This document shows positions 49,620 to 57,744 of a DNA stretch of 64,000 bases, piece after piece. Made by a program: the position numbers and the translations under genes. Position 1 is the first letter of the stretch. Every line of letters begins with the position of its first letter. The notes beneath the pieces are model-generated. The model searched no databases. It saw nothing but the letters and a program-made list of their open reading frames with translations, and was not told the origin of the DNA. Source of the DNA: an uncultured Collinsella sp. (GTDB lineage Bacteria > Actinomycetota > Coriobacteriia > Coriobacteriales > Coriobacteriaceae); assembly GCA_900757495.1 (NCBI GenBank), contig CAAENX010000002.1, positions 124,001-188,000 of the forward strand. The letters are read 5' to 3'.

Positions 49620-50834
49620 ATGTCACAAGTTTCTAACACCTCGTTTACAACGACGGTTTCATCAAACGCCATGGCCGTGGTGGACTATCTGTCCAAAAGC
49701 ATGATGTCGGCGCTGCCGTTTATTGTCTGCGCGGCGTTGTTCCGCACCGTCGCCGTCATTATGGGCGAAGGCATGCTGGGCCTATGGTCTGCCGATTCCG
49801 AAATCTATCGCCTGTTCTACAGTTGGCTCTATAACGCCGGTTACTACTTTTTGCCCATTTATCTTGGTTGGGCGGCCGCCCGCCAGCTCGGTTGCTCGGA
49901 GCAGCTGGGCATGATGCTGGGCGGCGTATTGATTGCGCCCGATCTGCTTAAGCTCGTCGATGCCGCATCGACGACGGGGGCATCGATGACTTCCGTGTAT
50001 GGTCTGCTTCCCGCGCCGGTCAACGATTACACGACGACTGTTATTCCGGTTCTCATCTCGGTGCCCGTACTATGGCGAGTGGAGTGTTTCTTTCGGCGCG
50101 TTATCCCTAAGGCTGTGGCGTTTTCGTTCGTTCCGTTTGCGACCATGCTTGTCATGGTTCCGGTTTCGCTGTGTATTACGGCGCCGGCGGGCAGCTATCT
50201 GGGCATGCTGTTGGGCCAGCTTATGTTTATGCTTGGCAATTCCGGTGGCATCGTGTCGCTGCTCACGCTCATGGGGCTTGCCGCGGGCTGGGAGTTCCTA
50301 AAGATCGCGGGCGTCAGCAACGTCGTCCTATCGCTCGCCTATGCGCAGTTTATGAGTGTGGGAACGGATTCGTGCATTCTGATCGCCGCGACGATGGCAA
50401 CGTTCGCCGTTTGGGGCATGCCCTTTGGCGCGTCGCTCCGCGTTGCGGATAAGGACGAGAAGGCGCTCATGCTGGGCTATTCAATCTCGGGTGTTCTTGG
50501 CGGCGTAAGCGAGCCGGCGCTGTACGGTTGCGGCTTTAAATATGGCAGGTGCCTGACGTGCATGGCCATTGGCGGCGCCGTCGGAGGCCTTGTTGCGGCC
50601 GTGGGCCACGTTACGGCCTATACCATCGGCATGACGAATGTCCTCATGGTCATTGGCTTTGCCACAGGCGGCATCTCGAACCTGCTGTGGTGCTGCGTTG
50701 CCGGCGGTACGGCATTTGCGGTGTCTGCGGCGCTGAGCTACTGCTTTGGCGTGGTGCCGGCGAAGGGGCAGACGACGGGGGACGGAGTCGATTCGCCCGA
50801 AACCTCGAAGAGCGCGGTCGAAGCAAGCGCATAA
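49620..50834 (+). CDS. PTS sugar transporter EIIC component, beta-glucoside (Glc superfamily) type
   Basis: Membrane translocation domain of about 404 residues with some ten hydrophobic segments (for example SMMSALPFIVCAALFRTVAV). AARQLGCSEQLGMMLGGVL and SISGVLGGVSEPALYGCGFK are hallmarks of the BglF-type EIIC. No EIIB or EIIA domain is attached, unusual for this group, so phosphate would have to come from other proteins. Two starts are possible, ATG 49596 inside repeat P5 and ATG 49620 with AAAGG upstream; the second is used. The gene is bracketed by P5 copies, suggesting it arrived or duplicated as a unit. Confidence 0.85.
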   Translation: MSQVSNTSFTTTVSSNAMAVVDYLSKSMMSALPFIVCAALFRTVAVIMGEGMLGLWSADSEIYRLFYSWLYNAGYYFLPIYLGWAAARQLGCSEQLGMMLGGVLIAPDLLKLVDAASTTGASMTSVYGLLPAPVNDYTTTVIPVLISVPVLWRVECFFRRVIPKAVAFSFVPFATMLVMVPVSLCITAPAGSYLGMLLGQLMFMLGNSGGIVSLLTLMGLAAGWEFLKIAGVSNVVLSLAYAQFMSVGTDSCILIAATMATFAVWGMPFGASLRVADKDEKALMLGYSISGVLGGVSEPALYGCGFKYGRCLTCMAIGGAVGGLVAAVGHVTAYTIGMTNVLMVIGFATGGISNLLWCCVAGGTAFAVSAALSYCFGVVPAKGQTTGDGVDSPETSKSAVEASA

Positions 50835-50841
50835 ATCGATC

Positions 50842-50870
50842 GACAAAGGGACAGTCCTGCATGTCACATT
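50842..50870 (+). repeat. Short repeat P5, copy 2, after the EIIC gene
   Basis: GACAAAGGGACAGTCCTGCA followed by TGTCACATT, matching 49578-49605 except for one substitution and one inserted T. Confidence 0.6.
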
Positions 50871-50872
50871 CC

Positions 50873-50906
50873 AAGGTCGTGGCCCATGTGGGTTGCGGCC
50901 TTTTTG
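50873..50906 (+). terminator. Terminator after EIIC gene
   Basis: AAGGTCG pairs with CGGCCTT (one wobble) around a GCCCA/TGGGT inner stem, followed by TTTTG. Just beyond, TTGTAT (50904-50909) and TACACT (50927-50932), 17 bases apart, could be the promoter of the CDF gene. Confidence 0.65.
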
Positions 50907-50984
50907 TATCTGGGGGACAAAGTGGCTACACTACAATCCGTTTGAGCAATAGATATATAGGTAGTACCGTGGGGGCGGATATAG

Positions 50985-52139
50985 ATGGTCGAGTGGATTG
51001 TTCGTCGTGCGCAGGGCGACCGTGCGCGCGTGGGCACGTTGACGGGCGTGGTGTGTATTCTCGCCAATGTGGCACTATGTGCGGCGAAGGGTGCAATTGG
51101 TGTGGTTTCGGGATCGGTTTCGATCGTGGCGGATGCCATGAACAACCTGTCCGATGCCAGCTCGAACATCGTGAGCGTGCTGGGCTTTAAGCTGGCGAGC
51201 AAGCCGGCCGACCCCGAGCATCCTTACGGCCACGGTCGCTACGAGTATCTCTCGGGTCTGGTCGTGGCGGCACTCGTACTGATGATCGGCCTTGAGCTTA
51301 TCAAGTCCTCGGTTGAGCGCGTCATCCACCCCGAACCTGTCGAGTTCTCGCTTGCCCTGGTGGCGGTACTGGCGCTTTCGATGGTTGTAAAGCTGTGGAT
51401 GGCGGCCCTCAACCAAAAGCTCGGTGACCGCATTGAGTCCGAGACGCTGCATGCGACCGCGCAGGATTCCAAGAACGATGTTCTTGCTACGGGCGCCGTA
51501 CTGGCGTGCGCAATTGTTTCGCAGGTGACGCACATCAATCTTGACGCATGGGTCGGCCTTGCCGTTGGCGCCTATATTGGCTGGAGTGGTTTTGAGCTTA
51601 TCCAAGATACGGTGAGCCCGCTTTTGGGCCAGGCGCCCGACCCCAAGCTGGTCAAGCACATTCGAGACAAGATCATGAGCTATCCCGGCGTTTTGGGCGT
51701 CCACGACCTTATGGTTCACGATTATGGTCCGGGCAGGAAGTTTGCAAGTGCGCACGCCGAGATGGCGGCCGAGGCCAGCCCGCTGGAAAGTCACGACACG
51801 CTCGATAACATCGAGCAGTCGTTTAGGGTCGAAGACAGCATGATCGTCACGCTTCACTACGATCCCATCGTGACCGATGACCCCAAGGTGGCGAGCATGC
51901 GCTTGCGCATTCACGCCATGGCTCAGGAGATCGATAACCGCCTCTCGATTCATGACCTACGCTGTGTGCCGGGTCCTACGCACACCAACGTGATCTTTGA
52001 CTGCGTGCGTCCCTCGGATCTGCAGATGAGCGCCGAGGACCTAAAGCGTACGTTGGCAAAAAAGGTGGAATTCGAATACCCCAAGTCGATTGCCAAGATC
52101 ACGATCGACGAAGACTACGTAGGCCATACCCACGAGTAA
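50985..52139 (+). CDS. Cation diffusion facilitator (CDF) metal transporter
   Basis: Proton-coupled divalent metal exporter of 384 residues with six predicted membrane helices and a C-terminal cytoplasmic domain. The metal site is DAMNNLSDASSN in helix 2 and HATAQDSKNDV in helix 5. HPYGHGRYEYLSGLV is the usual loop between helices 2 and 3. The C-terminal domain (HDLMVHDYGPGRKFASAHAE) binds regulatory metal, and a further about 90 residues extend it. The metal (Zn, Fe or Mn) cannot be told; DSKND-type helix 5 occurs in several branches. The ribosome site is weak (GGGGGCGG). Confidence 0.93.
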   Translation: MVEWIVRRAQGDRARVGTLTGVVCILANVALCAAKGAIGVVSGSVSIVADAMNNLSDASSNIVSVLGFKLASKPADPEHPYGHGRYEYLSGLVVAALVLMIGLELIKSSVERVIHPEPVEFSLALVAVLALSMVVKLWMAALNQKLGDRIESETLHATAQDSKNDVLATGAVLACAIVSQVTHINLDAWVGLAVGAYIGWSGFELIQDTVSPLLGQAPDPKLVKHIRDKIMSYPGVLGVHDLMVHDYGPGRKFASAHAEMAAEASPLESHDTLDNIEQSFRVEDSMIVTLHYDPIVTDDPKVASMRLRIHAMAQEIDNRLSIHDLRCVPGPTHTNVIFDCVRPSDLQMSAEDLKRTLAKKVEFEYPKSIAKITIDEDYVGHTHE

Positions 52140-52178
52140 GGCTGCGCCGGCAAAGCAGGTTATGCAGAAGGGGAGAGC

Positions 52179-52805
52179 ATGAAGAAGCTGTATCTACTCC
52201 GCCACGGTCAGACGGAGTTCAACGTTAAAAAGCTGGTCCAGGGCCGCTGCGATTCGCCGCTGACCGACCTGGGCCGCAAACAAGCGGGAATGGCTGCCGC
52301 ATGGCTCAAGAGCCACGACGTTGTCCCCGACAAAGTGGTCTCTTCGCCCTTAGGCCGAGCCATGGACACAGCTCAGCTCGTCGCAACCGAACTCCTTGGC
52401 CCGGACGCAGCAGTCGAGCCCTGCGAAGGCATCATCGAGCGCTGCTACGGAACCTTCGAGGAAGGCCCTCACGACGCATTACCTACCGACGTCTGGGATC
52501 CGGGCGAGGACTTGGTCCCCTTTGGAGGAGAGGGAAGCAAAACGTTGCAAGAACGCATGGTAGCTGCTCTCACCAATCTCATAAGCGCCGAGGACATCGA
52601 AACCCTACTAGCAGTAAGCCACGGCAGCGCCAGCCGCCAATTCATCAAGGTCGCAGCCCCAGAGGGCTTCGAGCTCCCAACAAAACTCCCCAACTGCGCC
52701 ATCATGATTTTCAATTTTGATGAGGCAAAGCCACAAGCAGAAGGCGAGCCAATGCAATGCAAGTTCACCCTTCAGCAAATAGTGGACCCTCAACAAAGCC
52801 ATTAG
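52179..52805 (+). CDS. Histidine phosphatase family protein (phosphoglycerate-mutase-like)
   Basis: Phosphatase or mutase of 208 residues. LYLLRHGQTEFN carries the catalytic His, SSPLGRAMDTA follows, Glu in IIERCYGTFEEG is the acid and LLAVSHGSASR the second His. The short length and GTFEG-like variant favour a broad phosphatase over true glycolytic PGM. From about position 52320 codons shift to A- and C-endings with little G, like the 3' part of the aminotransferase gene at 22.3 kb. It ends 36 bp before a long palindromic element. Confidence 0.9.
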   Translation: MKKLYLLRHGQTEFNVKKLVQGRCDSPLTDLGRKQAGMAAAWLKSHDVVPDKVVSSPLGRAMDTAQLVATELLGPDAAVEPCEGIIERCYGTFEEGPHDALPTDVWDPGEDLVPFGGEGSKTLQERMVAALTNLISAEDIETLLAVSHGSASRQFIKVAAPEGFELPTKLPNCAIMIFNFDEAKPQAEGEPMQCKFTLQQIVDPQQSH

Positions 52806-52840
52806 CCTGAGCGAGCAGAGTTAAGCAGACATCAACGTGT

Positions 52841-52997
52841 CGTCTCCCGAGCACGGCGGAGGGCCGGAGAAATATATTAAGGTCATCGCGAGTTCCGCAC
52901 GCAAAGAAGGCCACTAAATGTGGCCTTCGTCTTGCGCAGGACTGTAGAGCAGGGACCTTAATATATTTCTACGACCCTCCGCCGTGCTCGGGAGACG
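52841..52997. ncRNA. Long-arm palindromic element with conserved 67-nt core, family P2, copy B
   Basis: The arms 52841-52885 and 52953-52997 are complementary at 42 of 45 positions. The 67-nt core (52886-52952) starts TCGCGAGTTCCGCACG, ends AGGACTGTAGAGCAG and has a central hairpin AAGGCCAC-TAAAT-GTGGCCTT. Core ends and length equal copy A at 35616-35682, while the arms and the central stem differ in sequence but keep pairing. It lies between the phosphatase gene and the rplC operon. Confidence 0.65.
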
Positions 52998-53048
52998 TGC
53001 CACGCACTTTACCTGCGTAAACAATGTGAGTGAAATATGAATCTCGAT

Positions 53049-53073
53049 GGATACGCCCGCAGCCGTGTATACT
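53049..53073 (+). promoter_or_regulatory. Ribosomal-leader motif with -10-like TATACT before rplC
   Basis: GGATACGCCCGCAGCCGTG followed by TATACT (53068-53073). Almost the same string occurs before rplB at 54912-54935, and a shorter version before rpsL at 35778. The 52998-53256 interval otherwise holds no gene; it is the likely 5' leader of the rplC operon. I see no clear -35 partner. Confidence 0.45.
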
Positions 53074-53256
53074 AAACAGCTGTGTGTAACCAGGGGAGTA
53101 TTCTGGCTGGACAAAATGCCTGCTTAATAGGGTTGTCAGGTAGTCGGGGCGAAATACAAGGCTGGGGAGCACGTCGTGTAAGTAGTGGTCCTCTAGGGGC
53201 GTAGGCTCGGTGGTGTACGCATTGTCCCAAGACCACGCGAGAGTTGGGATCATATC

Positions 53257-53877
53257 TTGATCAGCATGATTCTCGGCCGCAAGATTGGCATGACCCAGGT
53301 TTGGGACGAGGACGACAACGTCGTTCCCGTCACGGTCATCCAGGCTGGCCCCTGCGCTGTCTCGCAGGTTAAAACTCAGGCAACCGACGGCTATGACGCC
53401 GTCCAGATCGGTTTCGGCGACATCAAGGCCAAGAACGTGAACAAGCCCATGGCTGGTCACTTCGCCAAGGCTGGCGTCGAGCCTGTCCGCTTCCTTCGTG
53501 AGGTCCGCGTCGAGAACGGCGAGGAGCACAAGGTCGGCGAGGTCGTCACCGTCGCTGATTTCGCTGATGTCGAGAAGGTCGACGTCATCGGTACCTCCAA
53601 GGGTAAGGGCTTCCAGGGTCGCATCAAGCGCTGGGGTCAGCGCCGCGGTCCTATGACGCATGGTTCTCACTTCCAGCGTCACCCCGGTTCTATCGGTCAG
53701 TGCGCCTATCCTGCGCGCGTCCTCAAGGGCGTCAAGATGGCCGGTCACATGGGTAACGAGCGCGTTACCGTCAAGAACCTTTCCGTTGTCCGCATCGATG
53801 CCGAGCAGAACCTCATCTTGGTCAAGGGCGCTGTCCCGGGTGCCAAGAATGGTCTCGTCGCCATCCGTATGGCCTAA
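53257..53877 (+). CDS. rplC: 50S ribosomal protein L3
   Basis: Early-assembling 23S rRNA-binding protein near the peptidyl transferase centre, 206 residues. TTG 53257 gives the usual N-terminus ISMILGRKIGMTQVWDED; ATG 53266 is an alternative. KGKGFQGRIKRWGQRRGPMT and GSHFQRHPGSIGQCAYPARV form the conserved extension. rpsJ, normally just upstream, lies at 39 kb instead, so this is the first gene of a shortened S10 operon with its own leader. Confidence 0.97.
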   Translation: MISMILGRKIGMTQVWDEDDNVVPVTVIQAGPCAVSQVKTQATDGYDAVQIGFGDIKAKNVNKPMAGHFAKAGVEPVRFLREVRVENGEEHKVGEVVTVADFADVEKVDVIGTSKGKGFQGRIKRWGQRRGPMTHGSHFQRHPGSIGQCAYPARVLKGVKMAGHMGNERVTVKNLSVVRIDAEQNLILVKGAVPGAKNGLVAIRMA

Positions 53878-53923
53878 GGGCCCAGCCCATTTAGCCCAGC
53901 GTCATACCAAGGAGAACACTTAA

Positions 53924-54550
53924 ATGGCAAAGTTTGAAGTAAAGAACAGCGAGGGCAAGAAGGTCGCCGAGGCCGAGCTCGCCGCTGAGGTGTACGGCAT
54001 CGAGCCGAACATCCACGTTATGCACCACATCGTCAAGTGCCAGATGGCCTCTTGGCGTCAGGGCACCCAGTCTGCTAAGGGTCGCTCTGAGGTTTCCGGT
54101 GGCGGCAAGAAGCCTTGGCGTCAGAAGGCCACCGGCCGTGCCCGCCAGGGTTCCATCCGTGCTGCCCAGTGGCGTCACGGTGGCGTTGTCTTCGCCCCCA
54201 AGCCCCGTTCCTACGCTAAGCGTATGAACAACAAGGAGGTCAAGCTGGCTATGCGCTCCGCGCTGTCCGCCAAGCTGGCCGATGGCGAGCTCGTGCTCGT
54301 CGACGACTACGGCTTCGAGAAGCCTTCGACCAAGGCTGCCGTCGCCATGCTCAAGGCTCTCGGCCTTGAGGGCAAGCGTCTGACCATCATCGTTCGCGAT
54401 GAGGACGTCAACGCCTACCTGTCGTTCCGCAACATTCCCAAGACGTTCATCATCACCGCTGACGAGGCCAACACCTACGATCTCGTCAACAACAACGCTG
54501 TGCTGATGCCCGCCGACATCGCCGCTCACTTCGGGGAGGTGCTTGCATAA
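53924..54550 (+). CDS. rplD: 50S ribosomal protein L4
   Basis: Tunnel-wall protein of 208 residues; in enterobacteria it also represses the S10 operon. MHHIVKCQMASWRQGTQSAK and GRARQGSIRAAQWRHGGVVF form the tunnel loop. AAGGAGAA precedes the start; rplW follows directly with no gap. Confidence 0.97.
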   Translation: MAKFEVKNSEGKKVAEAELAAEVYGIEPNIHVMHHIVKCQMASWRQGTQSAKGRSEVSGGGKKPWRQKATGRARQGSIRAAQWRHGGVVFAPKPRSYAKRMNNKEVKLAMRSALSAKLADGELVLVDDYGFEKPSTKAAVAMLKALGLEGKRLTIIVRDEDVNAYLSFRNIPKTFIITADEANTYDLVNNNAVLMPADIAAHFGEVLA

Positions 54551-54838
54551 ATGACCGCCCACGAGATCATCATCCGTCCGATCGTGTCCGAGCGTTCCTT
54601 CTCCGGCATGGAGCTGAACAAGTACACGTTCGAGGTCGCCAAGGATGCTAACAAGTATCAGATCAAGGACGCTGTCGAGGAGATCTTCGGCGTCAAGGTC
54701 GTTCGCGTGAACACCCTGACGGTCAAGCCCAAGACCAAGCGCGTGCGCTATGTCGCCGGCAAGACCCGTTCTTGGAAGAAGGCCATCGTCACGCTGGCCG
54801 AGGGCGACACCATCGAGGTCTTTGGCAACCAGGCCTAA
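54551..54838 (+). CDS. rplW: 50S ribosomal protein L23
   Basis: Tunnel-exit protein of 95 residues, docking site for trigger factor and SRP. The N-terminus HEIIIRPIVSERSFSGMELN and EIFGVKVVRVNTLTVKPKTK are standard. It begins one base after the rplD stop. A hairpin follows before rplB. Confidence 0.97.
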   Translation: MTAHEIIIRPIVSERSFSGMELNKYTFEVAKDANKYQIKDAVEEIFGVKVVRVNTLTVKPKTKRVRYVAGKTRSWKKAIVTLAEGDTIEVFGNQA

Positions 54839-54855
54839 GACTCGCTGCTGTTGAG

Positions 54856-54900
54856 TGAGCTCATGCCTCCCAAATAGGGGAGGCGGGAGCTCAAGGTTTT
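54856..54900 (+). terminator. Hairpin between rplW and rplB, possible attenuator
   Basis: TGAGCTC with GAGCTCA enclosing GCCTCCC/GGGAGGC (54856-54893), followed by AGGTTTTG. Within an operon it would lower, not stop, transcription, or separate rplCDW from an independent start before rplB. Confidence 0.55.
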
Positions 54901-54911
54901 GGGCGTATAAA

Positions 54912-54935
54912 ATGGACACGCCCGGAACCGTGTAT
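54912..54935 (+). promoter_or_regulatory. Ribosomal-leader motif before rplB
   Basis: GGACACGCCCGGAACCGTG then TATAC. It repeats the motif at 53049-53072 with four differences. TATAAA lies just upstream (54905-54910). A second promoter for rplB and the genes after it is possible. Confidence 0.45.
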
Positions 54936-55017
54936 ACGTCCGGTGTCATCGCACCCGAGGCAGAACCTCGAATCCCTGTCTGCGATGGCTAACGGATTCC
55001 TATTGAAAGGGATTGTA

Positions 55018-55848
55018 ATGGCTGTAAAGCACCTTAAGCCGACCTCCGCTGGTAGGCGTTGGCAGACGATCTCCGACTTCTCCGAGATCACCTGCACCAA
55101 GCCCGAGAAGTCTCTTCTCGAGCCCCTGCCTAAGAAGGCCGGTCGTAACAACAACGGCCGCATCACCACCCGCCACCAGGGCGGCGGCGTGAAGCGTCGT
55201 TACCGCGTGATCGACTTCAAGCGCAACAAGGACGGCGTGCCCGCCAAGGTTGCCACGATCGAGTACGATCCGAATCGTTCCGCTCGCATCGCTCTGCTGC
55301 ACTACGCTGACGGTGAGAAGCGCTACATCCTGGCCCCCAAGGGCCTCGAGGTCGGTCAGACCATCATGTCCGGTTCTGACGCCGACATCAAGCCGGGCAA
55401 CGCTCTGCCCCTCGCCGACATCCCCGTCGGTACGCTCATCCACGCCGTCGAGTTCCAGCCGGGCAAGGGCGCTGCTATCGCCCGTTCCGCCGGTAACTCC
55501 TGCCAGCTGATGGGTAAGGAGGGCAAGTACGCCATCGTCCGTATGCCTTCCTCCGAGATGCGCCGCATCCTCGTTACCTGCCGCGCCACCGTCGGTGAGG
55601 TCGGCAACGCCGATCACTCCAACATCGTCATCGGCAAGGCCGGCCGTAAGCGTCACATGAACGTGCGCCCGACCGTCCGCGGTACCGTCATGAACCCTGT
55701 CGACCACCCGCACGGCGGTGGCGAGGGCAAGAACCACACCTCTGGTCGTCCCTCTGTTACCCCCTGGGGTAAGCCGACGAAGGGCCTTCGTACGCGCAAG
55801 AAGAAGAAGGTCTCGAACCAGCACATCATTCGTCGCCGTAAGAAGTAA
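55018..55848 (+). CDS. rplB: 50S ribosomal protein L2
   Basis: Essential 23S rRNA protein of 276 residues that supports subunit joining and the peptidyl transferase centre. RHQGGGVKRRYRVIDFKRNK, the conserved His loop MNPVDHPHGGGEGKNHTSGR and the basic C-terminus RTRKKKKVSNQHIIRRRKK are visible. GAAAGGGA precedes ATG 55018; an upstream in-frame start at 54943 lies in the leader and is rejected. Confidence 0.98.
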   Translation: MAVKHLKPTSAGRRWQTISDFSEITCTKPEKSLLEPLPKKAGRNNNGRITTRHQGGGVKRRYRVIDFKRNKDGVPAKVATIEYDPNRSARIALLHYADGEKRYILAPKGLEVGQTIMSGSDADIKPGNALPLADIPVGTLIHAVEFQPGKGAAIARSAGNSCQLMGKEGKYAIVRMPSSEMRRILVTCRATVGEVGNADHSNIVIGKAGRKRHMNVRPTVRGTVMNPVDHPHGGGEGKNHTSGRPSVTPWGKPTKGLRTRKKKKVSNQHIIRRRKK

Positions 55849-55880
55849 TTTCGGATACCGAGTTTTAGGAGAAAGCACTT

Positions 55881-56141
55881 ATGAGCAGAAGTCTCAAAAA
55901 GGGCCCGTTCGTGGAGACTCGCCTTCTCTCGCGTATCACCGCGATGAACGAGGCTGGCAAGAAGGACGTCGTGAAGACCTGGTCTCGCGCGTCCACCATC
56001 TTCCCCGAGATGGTTGGTCACACCATCGCCGTCCACGACGGCCGCAAGCATGTGCCCGTGTATGTTACCGAGTCCATGGTTGGTCACAAGCTCGGCGAGT
56101 TCGCGCCGACTCGTACGTTCCGTGGCCACAAGGCCAAATAG
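55881..56141 (+). CDS. rpsS: 30S ribosomal protein S19
   Basis: Small-subunit head protein of 86 residues contacting L5 and tRNA. RSLKKGPFVETRLLSRITAM and GHKLGEFAPTRTFRGHKAK are diagnostic. AGGAGAAAG precedes the start. Next gene rplV follows after 14 bases. Confidence 0.97.
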   Translation: MSRSLKKGPFVETRLLSRITAMNEAGKKDVVKTWSRASTIFPEMVGHTIAVHDGRKHVPVYVTESMVGHKLGEFAPTRTFRGHKAK

Positions 56142-56155
56142 GGGGTTAACCGTAA

Positions 56156-56527
56156 ATGGCAACTAAGTCTATTGAAACTGAGGCCACCGAGGTTCGCGCC
56201 GTCGCTAAGTACGTGCGTGTTTCCCCCAGCAAGGCCCGCCTGGTGGTCGATCTGATCCGCCGCAAGCCTGTCGCTCAGGCCTTCGACATCCTCCACTTCT
56301 GCGACCGCGCTGTCGCCGTGGATGTCGAGAAGGTTCTCCGTTCCGCCGTTGCGAACGCCGAGAACAACAACGGTCTGCGTGCCGACAACCTGGTTGTCGC
56401 CGCTGCCTATGTTGACGAGGGTCCGACGCTTAAGCGCATCCGTCCCCGCGCCAAGGGTTCCGCTTCTCGTATTCTGAAGCGTACTTCCCACATCACCGTC
56501 GTCGTTGCTCCTCGAAAGGAGGCGTAA
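56156..56527 (+). CDS. rplV: 50S ribosomal protein L22
   Basis: Tunnel protein of 123 residues; its beta-hairpin lines the exit tunnel and is a macrolide-resistance site. VRVSPSKARLVVDLIRRKPV and the hairpin tip region GPTLKRIRPRAKGSASRILK look wild type. GGGGGTTAACCGTAA lies before the start, a weak ribosome site, so coupling with rpsS is likely. Confidence 0.96.
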   Translation: MATKSIETEATEVRAVAKYVRVSPSKARLVVDLIRRKPVAQAFDILHFCDRAVAVDVEKVLRSAVANAENNNGLRADNLVVAAAYVDEGPTLKRIRPRAKGSASRILKRTSHITVVVAPRKEA

Positions 56528-56533
56528 AGCTGT

Positions 56534-57244
56534 ATGGGTCAGAAAGTCTACCCCACCGGCTTCCGTCTTGGCATCACCGAGAACTGGCGCTCCCGCTGGT
56601 TCGCAGAGAAGGATTACGCTAAGACCCTCGGTAACGATCTCGAGATCCGCAAGTACCTCGAGAAGCGTCTTTCCCGCGCAGCTGTCTCCCGCGTCGAGAT
56701 CGAGCGCGCTGGCGACAAGGTGAAGGTCATCATCCTCACCGCTCGCCCCGGCGTTGTCATCGGTAAGAAGGGTGCCGAGATCGATACCCTCCGCACCGAG
56801 CTCGAGAAGGTCGCTGGCGTCTCCAAGGGCCAGCTCTCCGTCGACGTTGTCGAGATCAAGCGCCCCGAGCTCGACGCCAACCTCGTTGCTCAGTCTATCG
56901 CCGAGCAGCTCGAGGGCCGCGTTGCCTTCCGTCGCGCTATGCGCAAGGCTGTCCAGTCCGCCCGCAAGGCCGGCGCTAAGGGCATCCGTATCCAGTGCTC
57001 CGGTCGTCTCGGCGGTGCCGAGATGGGCCGTCGTGAGTGGTACCGCGAGGGTCGCGTGCCTCTGCACACCCTCCGTGCCAAGATCGACTACGGCACGGCT
57101 GTCGCCAGCACCACCATGGGCGCTTGCGGCGTGAAGGTCTGGATCTACCTGGGCGAGAAGCTCCCGGGCCAGCCTGTTCCCAACCCTGCACTCGAGGGCT
57201 CTTCCCGTCCTCGTCGTCGTAACTCCGAGAGGAGGGGTCAGTAG
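56534..57244 (+). CDS. rpsC: 30S ribosomal protein S3
   Basis: mRNA-entry protein of 236 residues with helicase activity. GQKVYPTGFRLGITENWRSR starts the N-terminal part; the KH domain loop VIGKKGAEIDTLRTELEKV and GRLGGAEMGRREWYREGRVP follow. GAAAGGAGG ends rplV and serves as ribosome site. The stop codon overlaps the GTG of rplP by one base. Confidence 0.97.
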   Translation: MGQKVYPTGFRLGITENWRSRWFAEKDYAKTLGNDLEIRKYLEKRLSRAAVSRVEIERAGDKVKVIILTARPGVVIGKKGAEIDTLRTELEKVAGVSKGQLSVDVVEIKRPELDANLVAQSIAEQLEGRVAFRRAMRKAVQSARKAGAKGIRIQCSGRLGGAEMGRREWYREGRVPLHTLRAKIDYGTAVASTTMGACGVKVWIYLGEKLPGQPVPNPALEGSSRPRRRNSERRGQ

Positions 57245-57744
57245 TGCTTGCCCCTAAGCGTATTCTTCACCGCAAGGTGCAGCGTGGCTCCATGAAGGGC
57301 CAGGCCAAGGGTAATACCGAGCTGCATTTCGGCGAGTTTGGTATCCAGGCTCTCGAGGCCCATTGGATCACCAACCGTCAGATCGAGGCCGCTCGTATTG
57401 CCATGACCCGCTACATGAAGCGTGGCGGTCGTGTCTACATCACGATCTTCCCCGATAAGCCCATCACCAAGAAGCCTGCCGAGACTCGCATGGGTTCTGG
57501 TAAGGGTAACCCCGAGGAGTGGGTGGCCGTCGTCAAGCCCGGCCGCATCATGTTCGAGGTCAAGGGCGTGCCCGAGGAGGTCGCTCGCGAGGCTCTGCGT
57601 CTTGCACAGCACAAGCTTCCCATCAAGACCAAGATTGTGGTTGCCAAGAACGCTGAGCAGCGCATCGAGAAGGAAATGGCTGAGGAGGCCGCTCTCGAGG
57701 CCAAGTGGGCTGCTGAGGACGCCGCCGCCAAGGAGGAGAACTAA
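57244..57744 (+). CDS. rplP: 50S ribosomal protein L16, with C-terminal extension
   Basis: 23S rRNA protein near the A-site tRNA elbow. LAPKRILHRKVQRGSMKGQA, MTRYMKRGGRVYITIFPDKP and ETRMGSGKGNPEEWVAVVKP are standard. Length is 166 residues against about 138-145 in most bacteria; the extra tail (QRIEKEMAEEAALEAKWAAE) is Ala/Glu-rich and helical. Start is GTG 57244 overlapping the rpsC stop, with GAGGGG upstream. Confidence 0.96.
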   Translation: MLAPKRILHRKVQRGSMKGQAKGNTELHFGEFGIQALEAHWITNRQIEAARIAMTRYMKRGGRVYITIFPDKPITKKPAETRMGSGKGNPEEWVAVVKPGRIMFEVKGVPEEVAREALRLAQHKLPIKTKIVVAKNAEQRIEKEMAEEAALEAKWAAEDAAAKEEN

